Of a stretch of 64,000 bases of DNA, positions 8,876 to 18,790 are shown in pieces. How positions within the stretch are numbered: the first letter of the stretch is position 1; each line of letters begins with the position of its first letter. Below the pieces are notes generated by a model. That model was given only the letters and a program-made list of their open reading frames with translations, did no database searches and had not been told where the DNA came from. Source of the DNA: Colwellia sp. Arc7-635 (GTDB lineage: Bacteria; Pseudomonadota; Gammaproteobacteria; Enterobacterales; Alteromonadaceae). Both the position numbers and the translations under genes were made by a program. Location: assembly GCF_003971255.1 (NCBI RefSeq), contig NZ_CP034660.1, positions 3,658,001-3,722,000 on the forward strand, read 5' to 3'.

Positions 8876-9745
8876 TTATTTACTAGGGCTTCTCATGTCT
8901 AAAATAGGCATATTGCTACTGCCTAATATTGTGGCGGGTAACTTACCATCCCAGTTCTGCGCTTCAGTTAACTTAACAATCAATGGATTATTACCTAACG
9001 CTTTCGCTTTAGCGGTAATGGCCTCGGCTTCAGCTAAACCTTTAATACGAATAGACTCAGCCTCCGCTATTGCAACGAGTTTAATACCATCAGCCTTAGC
9101 TTTTGCGGTGTTAACATCACGTTGAGCTTCAAGATTTTGTCGAGCTAACTTATGCTTTTCTGCATCAGCAAGGTTCTTTTCTGTTTGCTTTGTTTCAATA
9201 GAAGTTAAGTATTTCGCAGGTAAACTGATATTCTCAATTTGAATATTATCAACCGTTACAGGGAAGCCTTTCATCTCTTCAATAAAGTTAGCTTCAATCG
9301 CTTGAATAGCACTCGCTCTATCTTGGATAAGCTTTTCTGCGTCATACTGCGGTATAACATCTTTAGTTGCTGCTCTAAAACGTGGATCTAAAATACGATT
9401 TTCAAACTGAGACAAACCACCATATTGTCGAAATAACTCTAATGCCGCTGTTTTATCTACAGTCCAGTTCACCGATACACTAATTGTCACTGGCATCTGC
9501 TCTTTGGTACTTGACGCCATTCTCTCTTCATTTTTACGGGTACGTACTTCAATTTCTTCTACGCTATCAATAAAAGGCATTTTAAAGTGTAAACCAGGGT
9601 TTACCTGCTCTTTTGCTTCACTAAAACGCTTAACAATACCAATATGCCCTTCATTGACCGTATAAACAGAGTTAACGCCAGCAATGATCACACCGACGGC
9701 AACTACAATCGACTTAACTGGGACATTAAATTTTTCAATTTTCAT
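8876..9745 (-). CDS. SPFH/prohibitin-family membrane protein
   Basis: This 289-residue protein has one N-terminal membrane segment (about residues 10-28, SIVVAVGVIIAGVNSVY) and then a prohibitin/SPFH domain beginning VNEGHIGIVKRFSEAKEQVNPGLHFKMPFID. The C-terminal third is Ala-, Glu- and Lys-rich helix (ADAEKHKLARQNLEAQRDV, then AEAESIRIKGLAEAEAI), typical of the oligomerising coiled coil in this superfamily. Such proteins form ring- or cage-shaped membrane scaffolds and often control membrane proteases. It is not clearly HflC or HflK, since no partner gene sits beside it. It lies 61 bases downstream of nhaA on the same strand and could be co-transcribed with it. Confidence 0.85.
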   Translation of the reverse strand: MKIEKFNVPVKSIVVAVGVIIAGVNSVYTVNEGHIGIVKRFSEAKEQVNPGLHFKMPFIDSVEEIEVRTRKNEERMASSTKEQMPVTISVSVNWTVDKTAALELFRQYGGLSQFENRILDPRFRAATKDVIPQYDAEKLIQDRASAIQAIEANFIEEMKGFPVTVDNIQIENISLPAKYLTSIETKQTEKNLADAEKHKLARQNLEAQRDVNTAKAKADGIKLVAIAEAESIRIKGLAEAEAITAKAKALGNNPLIVKLTEAQNWDGKLPATILGSSNMPILDMRSPSK

Positions 9746-9806
9746 AACTATTCCTTTTTATATTATTATTATTTTCATCGAGGGAGTTACTCTCCCTCTC
9801 ATCATA

Positions 9807-10991
9807 TTACTTTTCTTCTTCGATATCTTTTAAGCCACCTTTAATGATGAAGTAACCAAAGACACCTGAAATCAACGAGCCAATAACGATACCTAATCTG
9901 TCTTGAAACATAAGGTTTACGCCATTACCTTGCTCAAAAGCTAAAGAGCCAATAAATAAACTCATGGTAAAGCCAACACCACATAATATTGCAGCACCAT
10001 ATAATAAGCGCCAATTAACATTAGCAGGAAGTTTTGCCCAACCTAATTTGATAGCAACAAAACAAAAACCAAAAACACCTAATTGCTTACCTACCACTAA
10101 ACCAACAATAATACCCAACGGCACTGGCGCCATAACCTCTTCGATACCAATGCCTGCAAAACTTATCCCTGCATTCGCAAAAGCAAATATCGGTAAAATG
10201 ATAAAAGCGACTAAAGAATGTAAATTGTGCTCTAAAGATTTCAATGGTGACGGTTCATCTTCTTTACCTTTAATCGGAATAAAGAACGCAAGTACAACAC
10301 CAGCTAATGTCGCGTGAACACCTGACTTCAATACCGCAACCCAAAGTACAATACCTAAGAAAATATAGGGCGCCGTACTGGTTACGCCTTTTTTATTCAT
10401 GGTAAATAGCAGCGCTAATACACTCGCGGCAAAAACTAACGATAATAACGACAATTGATCAGTATAAAATAAAGCAATAACGATAATCGCGCCTAAATCG
10501 TCAAATATGGCTAACGATGTTAAAAATACTTTTAATTGCAATGGCACCTTACTACCAATGACCGATAAAATACCGAGCGCGAAAGCGATATCAGTCGCTG
10601 TTGGAATTGCCCAACCATTAATCGCATCAGGGTCATCATAATTAAACGCGACATAACAGAGCGCGGGTACTAACATCCCACCAACGGCACCGATAGCGGG
10701 TAACGTCACCTGACCAGGTTTAGATAAATCGCCCTCTAAGAACTCACGTTTTAGCTCAAGCCCGACTAAGAAGAAAAACAATGCCATCAGGCCATCATTT
10801 ATCCACAGCAATAATGGTTTAGCGATCTCAAAAGTACCTACCGACACCTGAACAGGAATGTTCAGCAACAAATCGTAGTAGGTTACTAAAGGCGAGTTAG
10901 CAATAACCATTGCTGCAACAGCAGCGAACATTAAAATAATACCACTAGCCGCTTCTAACTTTAGGAAATCATTAATACTTTTAATAATCAT
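9807..10991 (-). CDS. nhaA: Na+/H+ antiporter NhaA
   Basis: This 394-residue inner-membrane protein has the family's usual length and about twelve hydrophobic helices. Diagnostic segments include [24 protein letters not shown] near residue 60-80, the paired aspartates of the ion site in [15 protein letters not shown] (about 160-170), and [15 protein letters not shown] near residue 340. By family knowledge NhaA exchanges external protons for cytoplasmic sodium, which fits a marine cell. The divergent Lrp-type regulator 240 bases away may control it, but that is inference from position only. Confidence 0.95.
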   Translation of the reverse strand: MIIKSINDFLKLEAASGIILMFAAVAAMVIANSPLVTYYDLLLNIPVQVSVGTFEIAKPLLLWINDGLMALFFFLVGLELKREFLEGDLSKPGQVTLPAIGAVGGMLVPALCYVAFNYDDPDAINGWAIPTATDIAFALGILSVIGSKVPLQLKVFLTSLAIFDDLGAIIVIALFYTDQLSLLSLVFAASVLALLFTMNKKGVTSTAPYIFLGIVLWVAVLKSGVHATLAGVVLAFFIPIKGKEDEPSPLKSLEHNLHSLVAFIILPIFAFANAGISFAGIGIEEVMAPVPLGIIVGLVVGKQLGVFGFCFVAIKLGWAKLPANVNWRLLYGAAILCGVGFTMSLFIGSLAFEQGNGVNLMFQDRLGIVIGSLISGVFGYFIIKGGLKDIEEEK

Positions 10992-11234
10992 TTTTTCTCA
11001 TTCTTTAATTAATGTTAGGACATAATATGTCACATTGATGAATTTTACAAATTTGTAGCAACTTCAATTTAAAAAAAGACATCAAAGTGATAAAAATTCG
11101 GAAACAAGTATTTATATCGAAAATAATTCATTTTCATAGTAAAATTAACTGGTAATGTTGGATTTAATAAGTGTAGTATTTAATAGCAAAAAAAAGTAAA
11201 CCAAGTGGGCATTTCCCCAAAGGCGACAGTATTA

Positions 11235-11705
11235 ATGAAAAAACTTGATGACATAGATTTACGCATTCTCACCTTGCTCTATAAAGATGCAGATATCACC
11301 AATAAAGAGTTGGCGTCACAGATTGGCATAGCACCTTCAACGTGTTTAGAGCGTGTGAAGCGAATGAAGAATAATGGAGTCATAAATAATGCTTTTATTG
11401 ATATTAACTTCAAAAGCATTGGCGGTAACATAGAAGCTATTGCTGCTATTAAACTACAGCCATATTCAGAAATTATTGTAAATAAGCTCAGAGATGACTT
11501 ACTTAATCTACCTGAAATTATCAGCTTATATCATATGGGTGGCAGCTACGATTACTTTATCCATATGTCGGTAAAGGATAGCGAGCACTTACGTCAATTT
11601 GTTTTTAACGCCATTACATCACGTGAAGAAGTCACCACCGTTGAAACCTCACTTATTTTTGAGCACAGTCGCAGTGGTGTATTACCCAACTTTGATGATG
11701 AGTGA
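11235..11705 (+). CDS. Lrp/AsnC-family transcriptional regulator
   Basis: This 156-residue protein has the Lrp layout: an N-terminal helix-turn-helix (LDDIDLRILTLLYKDADIT, then NKELASQIGIAPSTCLERVKRM) and a C-terminal RAM ligand-binding domain of alternating beta strands and helices. The start at 11235 (MKKLDDIDLRIL) is the usual family N-terminus; an in-frame GTG at 11205 would add ten residues. The DNA-binding part is unusually direct, with CLERVKR as the recognition end. The regulated target is unknown. The gene is divergent from nhaA and ends at its own terminator. Confidence 0.9.
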   Translation: MKKLDDIDLRILTLLYKDADITNKELASQIGIAPSTCLERVKRMKNNGVINNAFIDINFKSIGGNIEAIAAIKLQPYSEIIVNKLRDDLLNLPEIISLYHMGGSYDYFIHMSVKDSEHLRQFVFNAITSREEVTTVETSLIFEHSRSGVLPNFDDE

Positions 11706-11722
11706 AGTTTCACGTCAACAAT

Positions 11723-11753
11723 AAAAAAGAGCTGATATACAGCTCTTTTTTTT
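11723..11753. terminator. Terminator between the Lrp-type gene and the exported protein gene
   Basis: GAGCTG - atata - CAGCTC is flanked by runs of A and T, so it can serve both converging genes. Confidence 0.85.
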
Positions 11754-11772
11754 ATCTAATCTACATCGTTGA

Positions 11773-12534
11773 CTAACGCTTTTTAAAGTCTTCCGTTTCA
11801 TAATATAACGGTTTCATTGTTCCGCAATTAAGAAATTTATACTGTAGTTCTGTGCGTTTTGGTACCGCTGTTGATGTTCTAAATGTAGGTAAACATCCTG
11901 CATCTACATCAATATGAATTAAATGGTCGAAACTAGGTGCTTGTTGTAAACGGTGAATGTAAATTCTATCGCTTTTGCCATAAGACACCACATCATATAC
12001 CTGCTCGTTACTTGAGGGCTGTAATTCTGATGACTTGTCTTCTACAGCTTTGGCATCGACAACCTTAGTATCTAGCGACTCATCATCTAAAGCCTTAACT
12101 TTTGAAGGTTTAGCACTCTCAAGTTTACGTACATAAAGCTTTTTGGCAAAATTTAACGTCATATTTTCATAAACTAGCATGCCATCACGTTCAAAGTGTC
12201 CCATATAAATATCTGCCTCGATAGCCATTTTTTCACCACGCATTAAACGCTGTAAATTAAAAGGCTTAGGCTTAATGGTCACTAAATCATTGTCACGAAT
12301 GAGCTGTACTAAAGCGACACTTTTCACTTCAAGCTTATACAATAATTGAACGTTATGCGGTTTGCGATAAAGCGGTAGATGATAAGCAAAAATACTAGAC
12401 GATTGGTTCATCAATACCATGCCATGAACACCAACGTAAGCGGGGTCTAAAGGCGGAAGTTCTTCAGGTACAGACTCAGCGGCGCTAGCAAAGCTCACCA
12501 ATGTCATCAGTAAAGTAATAAACAAAGCTCTCAT
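11773..12534 (-). CDS. Exported protein of unknown function
   Basis: This 253-residue protein has a signal peptide (MRALFITLLMTLVSFASAAE) and no later membrane helix, so it is probably periplasmic. The first mature segment (YVGVHGMVLMNQSSSIFAYHLPLYRKPHNVQLLYKLE) and a later one (RIYIHRLQQAPSFDHLIHID) look well ordered. Between them a charged stretch (about residues 130-170, rich in Lys, Glu, Asp and Val) is probably a flexible linker. Two cysteines near the C-terminus could form a disulfide. I do not recognise the family. It stands alone, convergent with the Lrp-type gene. Confidence 0.75.
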   Translation of the reverse strand: MRALFITLLMTLVSFASAAESVPEELPPLDPAYVGVHGMVLMNQSSSIFAYHLPLYRKPHNVQLLYKLEVKSVALVQLIRDNDLVTIKPKPFNLQRLMRGEKMAIEADIYMGHFERDGMLVYENMTLNFAKKLYVRKLESAKPSKVKALDDESLDTKVVDAKAVEDKSSELQPSSNEQVYDVVSYGKSDRIYIHRLQQAPSFDHLIHIDVDAGCLPTFRTSTAVPKRTELQYKFLNCGTMKPLYYETEDFKKR

Positions 12535-12916
12535 TAAATTGGACTCTCTAGGCGATGAATTATAAATATTGTGTAATTATATCAGACTATCAATATCACG
12601 AGTGCTTTCAAAGCGATTATAGCTATTTGATTAATTAAACGAGCTACTTTTTATTAGGAATAAATAAAACCCATTAAGTAAAATAAAATCAACTCATTGT
12701 TTTACAAGTAAATTCATAAACAGATACGTTTCTTGAAACCATGAAAACAAGTCGATAATTATTCAGCGTAATACTCGATAATTGCATCTATTAAACGACC
12801 ACCAAAACGGGATAATAACGATTTAGACCACTATTTATCTTTGAGTGATGTCACACTTAATTATACTCAATCGCACTAATTAATTACTCAAAAGAAAACT
12901 ACTGAGAAGCTGAATA
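12535..12916. other. Intergenic region upstream of the exported protein gene
   Basis: These 380 AT-rich bases lie between the start of the exported protein gene and the dnaJ terminator. They should hold the promoter of the former. No gene or clear repeat is seen. Confidence 0.4.
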
Positions 12917-12944
12917 TAAAAATCCCGCAACATGTGCGGGACTT
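12917..12944 (-). terminator. Terminator of dnaJ
   Basis: On the minus strand CCCGCA - 5-nt loop - TGCGGG is followed by ATTTTTATA, about 30 bases after the dnaJ stop codon. Confidence 0.85.
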
Positions 12945-12971
12945 TAGGGTTAATTCATTTGGCGAAAGCTA

Positions 12972-14117
12972 TTAGCTTTTAAGGTCATCAAAGAATTTTT
13001 TTACACCGTCAAAAAAGCCAGTTTCTTTCGGGCTATGCTTGCTTGTGCTTTTACCCATTTTTTCTTCTAATTGACGTAGTAAGTCAGCTTGATCACCCGA
13101 TAAACTTACCGGCGTTTCAATCACAACTTTACACATTAAATCGCCCGTTGAATGGCTACGTACTGATTTAACACCTTTGCCACGTAAACGGAACATTTTG
13201 CCCGTTTGCGTTTCTTTTGGTATTTTCAGTTTAACTTTACCTTCAAGCGTTGGTACTTCAATGTCGCCACCTAATGCAGCGGTTGTGAAGCTAATTGGCA
13301 CTTCACAATATAAGTGATTTTCATCACGAACAAATATTTTATGTTCTTTAACATTGGCTTGCACATATAAGTCACCGGCTGGTGCACCATGCTCGCCTGC
13401 TTCACCTTCACCTGATAAGCGAATTCTGTCGCCCGTATCCACACCTGGTGGAATTTTAACAGAAAGTGTTTTAGTTTTTTCAACACGGCCTTGTCCACGA
13501 CAAGAAGTACAAGGGTCTGAAATAACTTTACCTTGACCCGAACACGTTGGACAAGTTTGCTGTACGGCAAACAAACCTTGACGCATTTGCACTTGGCCAT
13601 GGCCATGACACGTAGAACACGTTTTAGCACTGGTGCCTTTTTTAGCGCCGCTACCGTCACAAGGTTCACAACTAACATAAGTTGGTACTTTAATTTCTAA
13701 AGTCTTACCTTTAACAGCTTCTTCGAGCGTAAGATCAAGGTTGTAACGTAAATCTGAACCACGACGTTGGCGAGACTGTCCACCACGACCGCGACCACCG
13801 CCACCAAAGATATCACCAAATATATCACCAAAAGCATCACCGAAGTCTTGTCCGCCGCCAAAACCGCCACCGCCGCCGCCATGACCGCCTTGCTCAAATG
13901 CTGCATGGCCGTATTGATCATACGCTGCGCGCTTTTGATCATCGTTTAATATTTCATAAGCTTCTTTAACTTCTTTAAACTGTTCTTCTTTTGATTTATC
14001 ACCTTGAGTTCTATCAGGATGATATTTCATTGCTAAACGTTTGTAAGCTTTTTTGATATCACGCTCGACTGCATCTTTTGATACACCTAGCACTTCATAA
14101 TAATCGCGTTTTGACAT
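12972..14117 (-). CDS. dnaJ: Chaperone protein DnaJ
   Basis: This 381-residue protein is the full-length type A J-protein. An N-terminal J domain carries the HPD tripeptide (YHPDRTQ, about residues 33-38), then comes a Gly/Phe-rich linker (about 75-120) and four CxxCxGxG-type zinc repeats ([32 protein letters not shown], about 148-212). The substrate-binding C-terminal domains follow. It delivers unfolded clients to DnaK and stimulates its ATPase. It lies downstream of dnaK on the same strand across a 314-bp gap that contains a weak hairpin, so it can be read from the dnaK promoter. Confidence 0.97.
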   Translation of the reverse strand: MSKRDYYEVLGVSKDAVERDIKKAYKRLAMKYHPDRTQGDKSKEEQFKEVKEAYEILNDDQKRAAYDQYGHAAFEQGGHGGGGGGFGGGQDFGDAFGDIFGDIFGGGGRGRGGQSRQRRGSDLRYNLDLTLEEAVKGKTLEIKVPTYVSCEPCDGSGAKKGTSAKTCSTCHGHGQVQMRQGLFAVQQTCPTCSGQGKVISDPCTSCRGQGRVEKTKTLSVKIPPGVDTGDRIRLSGEGEAGEHGAPAGDLYVQANVKEHKIFVRDENHLYCEVPISFTTAALGGDIEVPTLEGKVKLKIPKETQTGKMFRLRGKGVKSVRSHSTGDLMCKVVIETPVSLSGDQADLLRQLEEKMGKSTSKHSPKETGFFDGVKKFFDDLKS

Positions 14118-14277
14118 AGGTTTTATTTCTTTACTTCAGATGTATGGATATTAATTTGTTTAACTTCTTTTTTAGATGTTCAATAAACTAACGTTTAAAT
14201 ATTCGTTTAAAAACATTAAAAATCTAAGCAAATTAACATCATATGTTAATTTATTTTTCGTTGTTACTTTACATAAT

Positions 14278-14303
14278 AAAGCGCCGATAACTATCGACGC
14301 TTT
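14278..14303 (-). terminator. Possible dnaK-dnaJ attenuator hairpin
   Basis: On the minus strand AAAGCGTCGAT pairs with ATCGGCGCTTT (one G-T pair) and is followed by ATTATG rather than a long U run. It may reduce read-through from dnaK into dnaJ. The rest of the 14118-14431 gap shows no gene. Confidence 0.45.
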
Positions 14304-14431
14304 AGTTTATGTTAACTCAACTACAAAGTTTACTTTTTTGTTATCGCCGTATCACTTTAAAACAAGTTAGACAGACAGAAAAAGTCGGCATGTCTAACGT
14401 TATAATTAGTGAGAGCAGTTAAGCAAAAAAT

Positions 14432-16357
14432 CTACTTTTTGTCGTCTTTAACTTCTTCAAATTCAGCGTCAACCACATCATCACCACCAGCGGCATCGGC
14501 TTCAGGAGCTTCACCTTCAGGTGCGCCATTTTGTGCTTGAGATTTAGCTTGAGCAATTTCCATTAACTTAGCAGAAGCTTCGATAACAGCTTGAGATTTA
14601 GCATCGATTTCTTCTTTGCTTTCACCTTTAAGCGCAACTTCAAGTTCAGATAATGCTGCTTCAATTTTCTCTTTTTCTTCGCTTGGTAAATCGTCGCCAG
14701 CTTCTTCAATTTGTTTACGAGTAGCGTGAACCATGCCATCAGCTTGGTTACGAGCTTGAACAAGTTCTTCAAATTTCGCATCTTCGTCAGCATTTGCTTC
14801 TGCGTCACGTACCATTTGTTCAACTTCTTCATCTGATAAACCAGAAGAGGCTTTAATGGTGATTTTTTGCTCTTTACCTGTATTCTTGTCTTTCGCTGTT
14901 ACATGCAAGATACCATCTGCATCTAAATCGAAAGTTACTTCAATTTGTGGTGTACCACGTTGTGCAGGAGCAATACCTTCAAGGTTAAATTGACCTAAAG
15001 ATTTGTTTGCTGAGGCTTGCTTACGCTCACCTTGAACAACATGTACAGTCACCGCTGCTTGGTTATCGTCAGCAGTAGAGAATGTTTGAGATTGCTTAGT
15101 TGGGATAGTGGTGTTTTTATCGATAACTTTCGTCATCACGCCGCCCATAGTCTCAATACCTAATGATAATGGCGTAACATCTAAAAGAAGTACGTCAGTT
15201 ACATCACCAGAAAGAACACCCGCTTGAATCGCAGCGCCGGCAGCAACAGCTTCATCAGGGTTAACATCTTTACGAGGCTCTTTGCCAAAAAATTCAGTAA
15301 CAATTTTTTGTACCATTGGCATACGTGTTTGACCACCAACCATGATCACATCATTAACATCGCTAATTGAAAGGTCTGCATCTTTAAGTGCTTGTTTAAG
15401 CGGACCTAAAGTAGCTTTAACCATATCTTCAACTAAAGACTCTAACTTAGCACGCGTAACTTTGATGTTCATGTGCTTAGGGCCTGAACCGTCAGCAGTG
15501 ATGTACGGTAAGTTAACATCTGTTTGTTGTGCAGAAGAAAGTTCACATTTCGCTTTCTCAGCTGCTTCTTTCAAACGTTGCATTGCTAATGGATCTTGCG
15601 TTAAGTCCATGCCTTGATCTTTTTTGAATTCAGCTACTAGGTAGTTGATTAAACGGTTATCAAAATCTTCACCACCTAAGTGAGTGTCGCCGTTTGTCGC
15701 AAGTACTTCAAACGTGTGCTCGCCTTCAACTTCATCAATTTCGATGATAGAGATATCAAATGTACCACCACCTAAATCGTATACAGCAACAACTTTGTCG
15801 CCTTCTTGCTTGTCCATGCCGTAAGCAAGTGCAGCAGCCGTTGGCTCGTTGATGATACGTTTAACATCAAGACCAGCAATACGACCAGCATCTTTAGTTG
15901 CTTGACGTTGTGAATCGTTAAAGTAAGCAGGAACCGTAATTACAGCTTCAGTTACTTTTTCGCCTAAGTAATCTTCGGCAGTTTTTTTCATTTTTGCTAA
16001 AACTTCAGCAGAAACTTGTGGAGGTGCGATATTTTTATCACGTGCCGTAACCCAAGCATCACCGTTGTCAGCTTTAACAATGCCAAATGGCATAATTTTA
16101 ATATCGCGTTGAACTTCTTCATCTTCAAAACGACGACCGATTAAACGCTTGATAGCGAATAATGTGTTTTTAGGGTTAGTTACAGATTGACGCTTAGCTG
16201 GTTGACCCACTAACGTCTCGCCTTCTTCTGTGTAAGCAATGATTGAAGGAGTTGTACGATCGCCTTCTGCATTTTCAATTACACGTGCTTTACCACCATC
16301 TAGAACAGCAACACAAGAGTTAGTTGTCCCTAGATCAATACCAATAATTTTGCCCAT
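14432..16357 (-). CDS. dnaK: Chaperone protein DnaK (Hsp70)
   Basis: This 641-residue protein is a complete Hsp70. The ATPase domain starts [21 protein letters not shown] and carries the signatures [16 protein letters not shown] (about residue 195) and [14 protein letters not shown] (about 340). The substrate domain and helical lid follow, ending in an acidic tail with EEVKDDKK. It folds and protects cytoplasmic proteins with DnaJ and GrpE, both nearby on the same strand. The gene has its own sigma-32 type promoter about 60 bases upstream. Confidence 0.98.
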   Translation of the reverse strand: MGKIIGIDLGTTNSCVAVLDGGKARVIENAEGDRTTPSIIAYTEEGETLVGQPAKRQSVTNPKNTLFAIKRLIGRRFEDEEVQRDIKIMPFGIVKADNGDAWVTARDKNIAPPQVSAEVLAKMKKTAEDYLGEKVTEAVITVPAYFNDSQRQATKDAGRIAGLDVKRIINEPTAAALAYGMDKQEGDKVVAVYDLGGGTFDISIIEIDEVEGEHTFEVLATNGDTHLGGEDFDNRLINYLVAEFKKDQGMDLTQDPLAMQRLKEAAEKAKCELSSAQQTDVNLPYITADGSGPKHMNIKVTRAKLESLVEDMVKATLGPLKQALKDADLSISDVNDVIMVGGQTRMPMVQKIVTEFFGKEPRKDVNPDEAVAAGAAIQAGVLSGDVTDVLLLDVTPLSLGIETMGGVMTKVIDKNTTIPTKQSQTFSTADDNQAAVTVHVVQGERKQASANKSLGQFNLEGIAPAQRGTPQIEVTFDLDADGILHVTAKDKNTGKEQKITIKASSGLSDEEVEQMVRDAEANADEDAKFEELVQARNQADGMVHATRKQIEEAGDDLPSEEKEKIEAALSELEVALKGESKEEIDAKSQAVIEASAKLMEIAQAKSQAQNGAPEGEAPEADAAGGDDVVDAEFEEVKDDKK

Positions 16358-16416
16358 CTTTACGATCTCCGAATACTTATATATTAAAAATAAAGATTAA
16401 ATCTTTTGATGAACAG

Positions 16417-16446
16417 TTAGTGGGGGCAGGAAAAAGTCTTTTCAAC
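16417..16446 (-). promoter_or_regulatory. Sigma-32 (heat-shock) promoter of dnaK
   Basis: On the minus strand GTTGAAA and CCCCACTA are separated by about 14 bases, close to the heat-shock consensus CTTGAAA - 13-14 - CCCCATNT. It lies about 60 bases before the dnaK start codon. Confidence 0.8.
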
Positions 16447-16869
16447 TATTTTTATCGAAAAATATTAAAAAATGTTACTTTTTATTTCCTCTACTCTTTA
16501 TAAAAGACCATTAAGCAATTGCTATTGATACTTTTGTAACGAACAACCGCAGATTAATCACCCCATAAGATGTTGAGAAAAATATTTCAAATCTAAAGTT
16601 CGAATAGATATTTCAGATACCTGTTTCAAATATGTTTTGGATAAACAGTTCGAATGGGCATTTTAGATAAACAGCAAATAAGCACAAAAATTATATACAT
16701 TAAGTCTTCTGATTAACAAAAGCAGAATAACAACACGTAAGCAGCTAAATGAAATGGATGAATCAGTAGAGATTTAATGTTCAGCAGTAACCTGACGTTC
16801 AACGCTTGTTTTGGTAGAGGCCTTCACTTAATCAATTGTCATGTTGGCGGTTAACAAAATTTAAAGATA
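16447..16869. other. Intergenic region between dnaK promoter and grpE terminator
   Basis: These 420 bases contain no convincing open frame. A loose repeat of the phrase 'TTCGAAT(A/G)..CATTT(C/T)AGATA' occurs near 16600-16670. Otherwise nothing is seen. Confidence 0.4.
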
Positions 16870-16896
16870 AAAAAACCAGACAATCGTCTGGTTTTT
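16870..16896 (-). terminator. Terminator of grpE
   Basis: AAACCAGAC - 4-base loop - GTCTGGTTT flanked by A and T runs lies 25 bases after the grpE stop codon. Confidence 0.85.
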
Positions 16897-16921
16897 ATTG
16901 ATAGTGCTAATGAAAAATAGA

Positions 16922-17557
16922 CTATGCAGTAGTATCAACGCTAGGTTTAGCTTTTGACACCATAACCATCGCTGGGCGAATTAAACGACCGTTTAACTCA
17001 TAGCCTTTTTGCATAACGGCAATAACCGTATTAGCCGGAACGCCTTCAACTTCTTGCATTGACATCGCTTGATGTAATTCAGGGTTAAATGGCTGATCTT
17101 GTGGATCAATGGCTTTAATGGCAAATTTTTCTAAAGACGCTAACAAACCTTGATAAGTTAAATCAATACCTTCAATGATAGCCGTATTACGCTCATCATC
17201 TTTATCGATACTTTGCAATGCACGCTCTAAGTTATCAACTGTCGTTAACATTTCAGCAGCAAACTTCTCTAAAGCAAACTTACGTGCTTTTTCAACATCT
17301 TGTGCTGCACGACGACGAACATTGTCGACTTCTGCTTTTGCACGAATAACAGAATCTTTTTGATCTGCTACTGTAGAACTAGCTGCTGCTAGCGCCAGTT
17401 CAAGTTCATTAATTTTTTCTTGCTCTTCGCTCATAGCTTCATGTGCATGTTCATGTTGCACTTCCACTTGTTCTTCTGCTTGCTCAATAATTTCAGCAGC
17501 AAGTTGGTCGGCTGCAATTTCTTCAGCACTCTTATTTTCTGTTGACTCGTTAGTCAT
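16922..17557 (-). CDS. grpE: Nucleotide exchange factor GrpE
   Basis: This 211-residue protein has an acidic, disordered N-terminus (residues 1-45), a long coiled coil (about 45-110, with [20 protein letters not shown]) and the C-terminal beta domain with the conserved end ([21 protein letters not shown], then [14 protein letters not shown]). It releases ADP from DnaK. The start at 17557 ([10 protein letters not shown]) has GGAG eight bases upstream; a TTG at 17569 would overlap that site. The gene has a nearly perfect sigma-32 promoter and is divergent from nadK. Confidence 0.96.
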   Translation of the reverse strand: MTNESTENKSAEEIAADQLAAEIIEQAEEQVEVQHEHAHEAMSEEQEKINELELALAAASSTVADQKDSVIRAKAEVDNVRRRAAQDVEKARKFALEKFAAEMLTTVDNLERALQSIDKDDERNTAIIEGIDLTYQGLLASLEKFAIKAIDPQDQPFNPELHQAMSMQEVEGVPANTVIAVMQKGYELNGRLIRPAMVMVSKAKPSVDTTA

Positions 17558-17611
17558 GAAAAACTCCAAAGTAAGTCATTAAGATTAAAAGTTGATAAAA
17601 CACAATAACGG

Positions 17612-17643
17612 TAATTATGGGGGTTTGTTTTTATGATTCAAGC
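17612..17643 (-). promoter_or_regulatory. Sigma-32 (heat-shock) promoter of grpE
   Basis: On the minus strand CTTGAA and CCCCATAAT stand 14 bases apart, a very good match to the heat-shock consensus. It lies about 55 bases upstream of the grpE start codon, inside the grpE-nadK divergent gap. Confidence 0.85.
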
Positions 17644-17744
17644 ACAAAAGTAAATCAATTAAAAAAAAGTCAACTTTACAAGCGGACAAAATAGCGCGAA
17701 ACTGCTGATAGTCCTCAATTATATTACATATTTATAAGCACTGT

Positions 17745-18626
17745 ATGAGTAATTTATACAACACCATTGGTTTAATCGGTAAACCCAATCATGAAGGTGC
17801 CACTTCAACGATAGAAGCTTTGCATCACTATTTGTTGCAACAAGGCTATCAGGTGCTTGTAGAAAACACCGTCGCACAATCAATTAATATCGACAACATT
17901 ACAGTGGCGTCATTAACGGGTATTGGTGAAAAAGCAGATCTTGCCATTGTTATCGGCGGCGACGGATACATGCTAGGTGCTGCCCGCGTATTATCTTGCT
18001 ACAACGTTGGTGTTATCGGCGTCAACCGTGGCAACTTAGGCTTTCTAACAGACTTATCTCCAGATGATTTAATCACCCCACTTGAAGCAATTCTAAAGGG
18101 TGAGTCACGCGCTGAACAACGCTTTATTATTGAAGCTGAAGTATACCGCCACGGTAAACTTAAAAGTTCTAATAGTGCAGTCAACGAAGCGGTACTGCAT
18201 GCCGGTAAAGTCGCTAGCATGATCGAGTTTGAAGTTTACATCGACGACTGCTTTATGTTCAGTCAACGCTCAGACGGACTCATCGTGTCAACGCCAACAG
18301 GTTCAACCGCTTATTCCATGTCGGCAGGCGGACCAATTTTAACGCCTAACTTAAATGCCCTTTCATTAGTGCCAATGTTTCCTCATACCTTAACCAGTCG
18401 CCCTATCGTGGTTGACGGTAACAGTGAAATAAAATTGAAACTCGCTAATGAAAACTACGAAAACTTACAAGTAAGTTGTGACGGACACGTTATTTTAGCC
18501 GTTATGCCGGGTGACGAAGTTATCATCAAGAAAAGCGAGTTTACTTTACGCTTAATTCACCCACTGGATCATGACTACTTTAATGTACTGAGAAATAAAT
18601 TAGGCTGGGGCAACGAACTATACTGA
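17745..18626 (+). CDS. nadK: NAD kinase
   Basis: This 293-residue protein matches ATP-NAD kinase in length and motifs. The GGDG motif is in [16 protein letters not shown] (about residues 71-75), followed by the GxxxxLG segment [15 protein letters not shown]. Further matches are NEAVLHAG and the glycine-rich [22 protein letters not shown] (about 180-200). It phosphorylates NAD to NADP in the cytoplasm. It is divergent from grpE, and recN follows after a hairpin that is both its terminator and the LexA site of recN. Confidence 0.96.
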   Translation: MSNLYNTIGLIGKPNHEGATSTIEALHHYLLQQGYQVLVENTVAQSINIDNITVASLTGIGEKADLAIVIGGDGYMLGAARVLSCYNVGVIGVNRGNLGFLTDLSPDDLITPLEAILKGESRAEQRFIIEAEVYRHGKLKSSNSAVNEAVLHAGKVASMIEFEVYIDDCFMFSQRSDGLIVSTPTGSTAYSMSAGGPILTPNLNALSLVPMFPHTLTSRPIVVDGNSEIKLKLANENYENLQVSCDGHVILAVMPGDEVIIKKSEFTLRLIHPLDHDYFNVLRNKLGWGNELY

Positions 18627-18673
18627 TATGCCCATTTAAAAACCAAAGACATAAATAAAACTATAAACATAGC

Positions 18674-18709
18674 TTGATAAAAAACCAGATACTGTATAAA
18701 TTAACAGTA
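18674..18709 (+). promoter_or_regulatory. LexA (SOS) box and probable promoter of recN
   Basis: The palindrome at 18690-18709 has the form TACTGT - 8 bases - ACAGTA, matching the gammaproteobacterial LexA consensus CTGT-N8-ACAG. A possible -35 element TTGATA (18674-18679) and an A/T-rich -10 within the box place it over a promoter. The next gene is recN, a classical SOS gene, 82 bases further on. Confidence 0.85.
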
Positions 18710-18724
18710 TCTGGTTTTTTTGTA
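18680..18724 (+). terminator. nadK terminator hairpin
   Basis: A run of A, then CCAGATACTGT and ACAGTATCTGG with a short A/T loop, and seven T residues form a strong terminator about 55 bases after nadK. The same stem contains the SOS box of recN. Confidence 0.85.
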
Positions 18725-18790
18725 ATTAATGTTCGTTAATCTACGCTCAACATTTGACTGAGTATTGACATAACGGCACTGGGACTGACT

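Noticed and set aside
12976-13950. Several long open frames inside dnaJ on both strands
   Set aside because: They are shadows of dnaJ in other frames, with composition typical of antisense or shifted reading.
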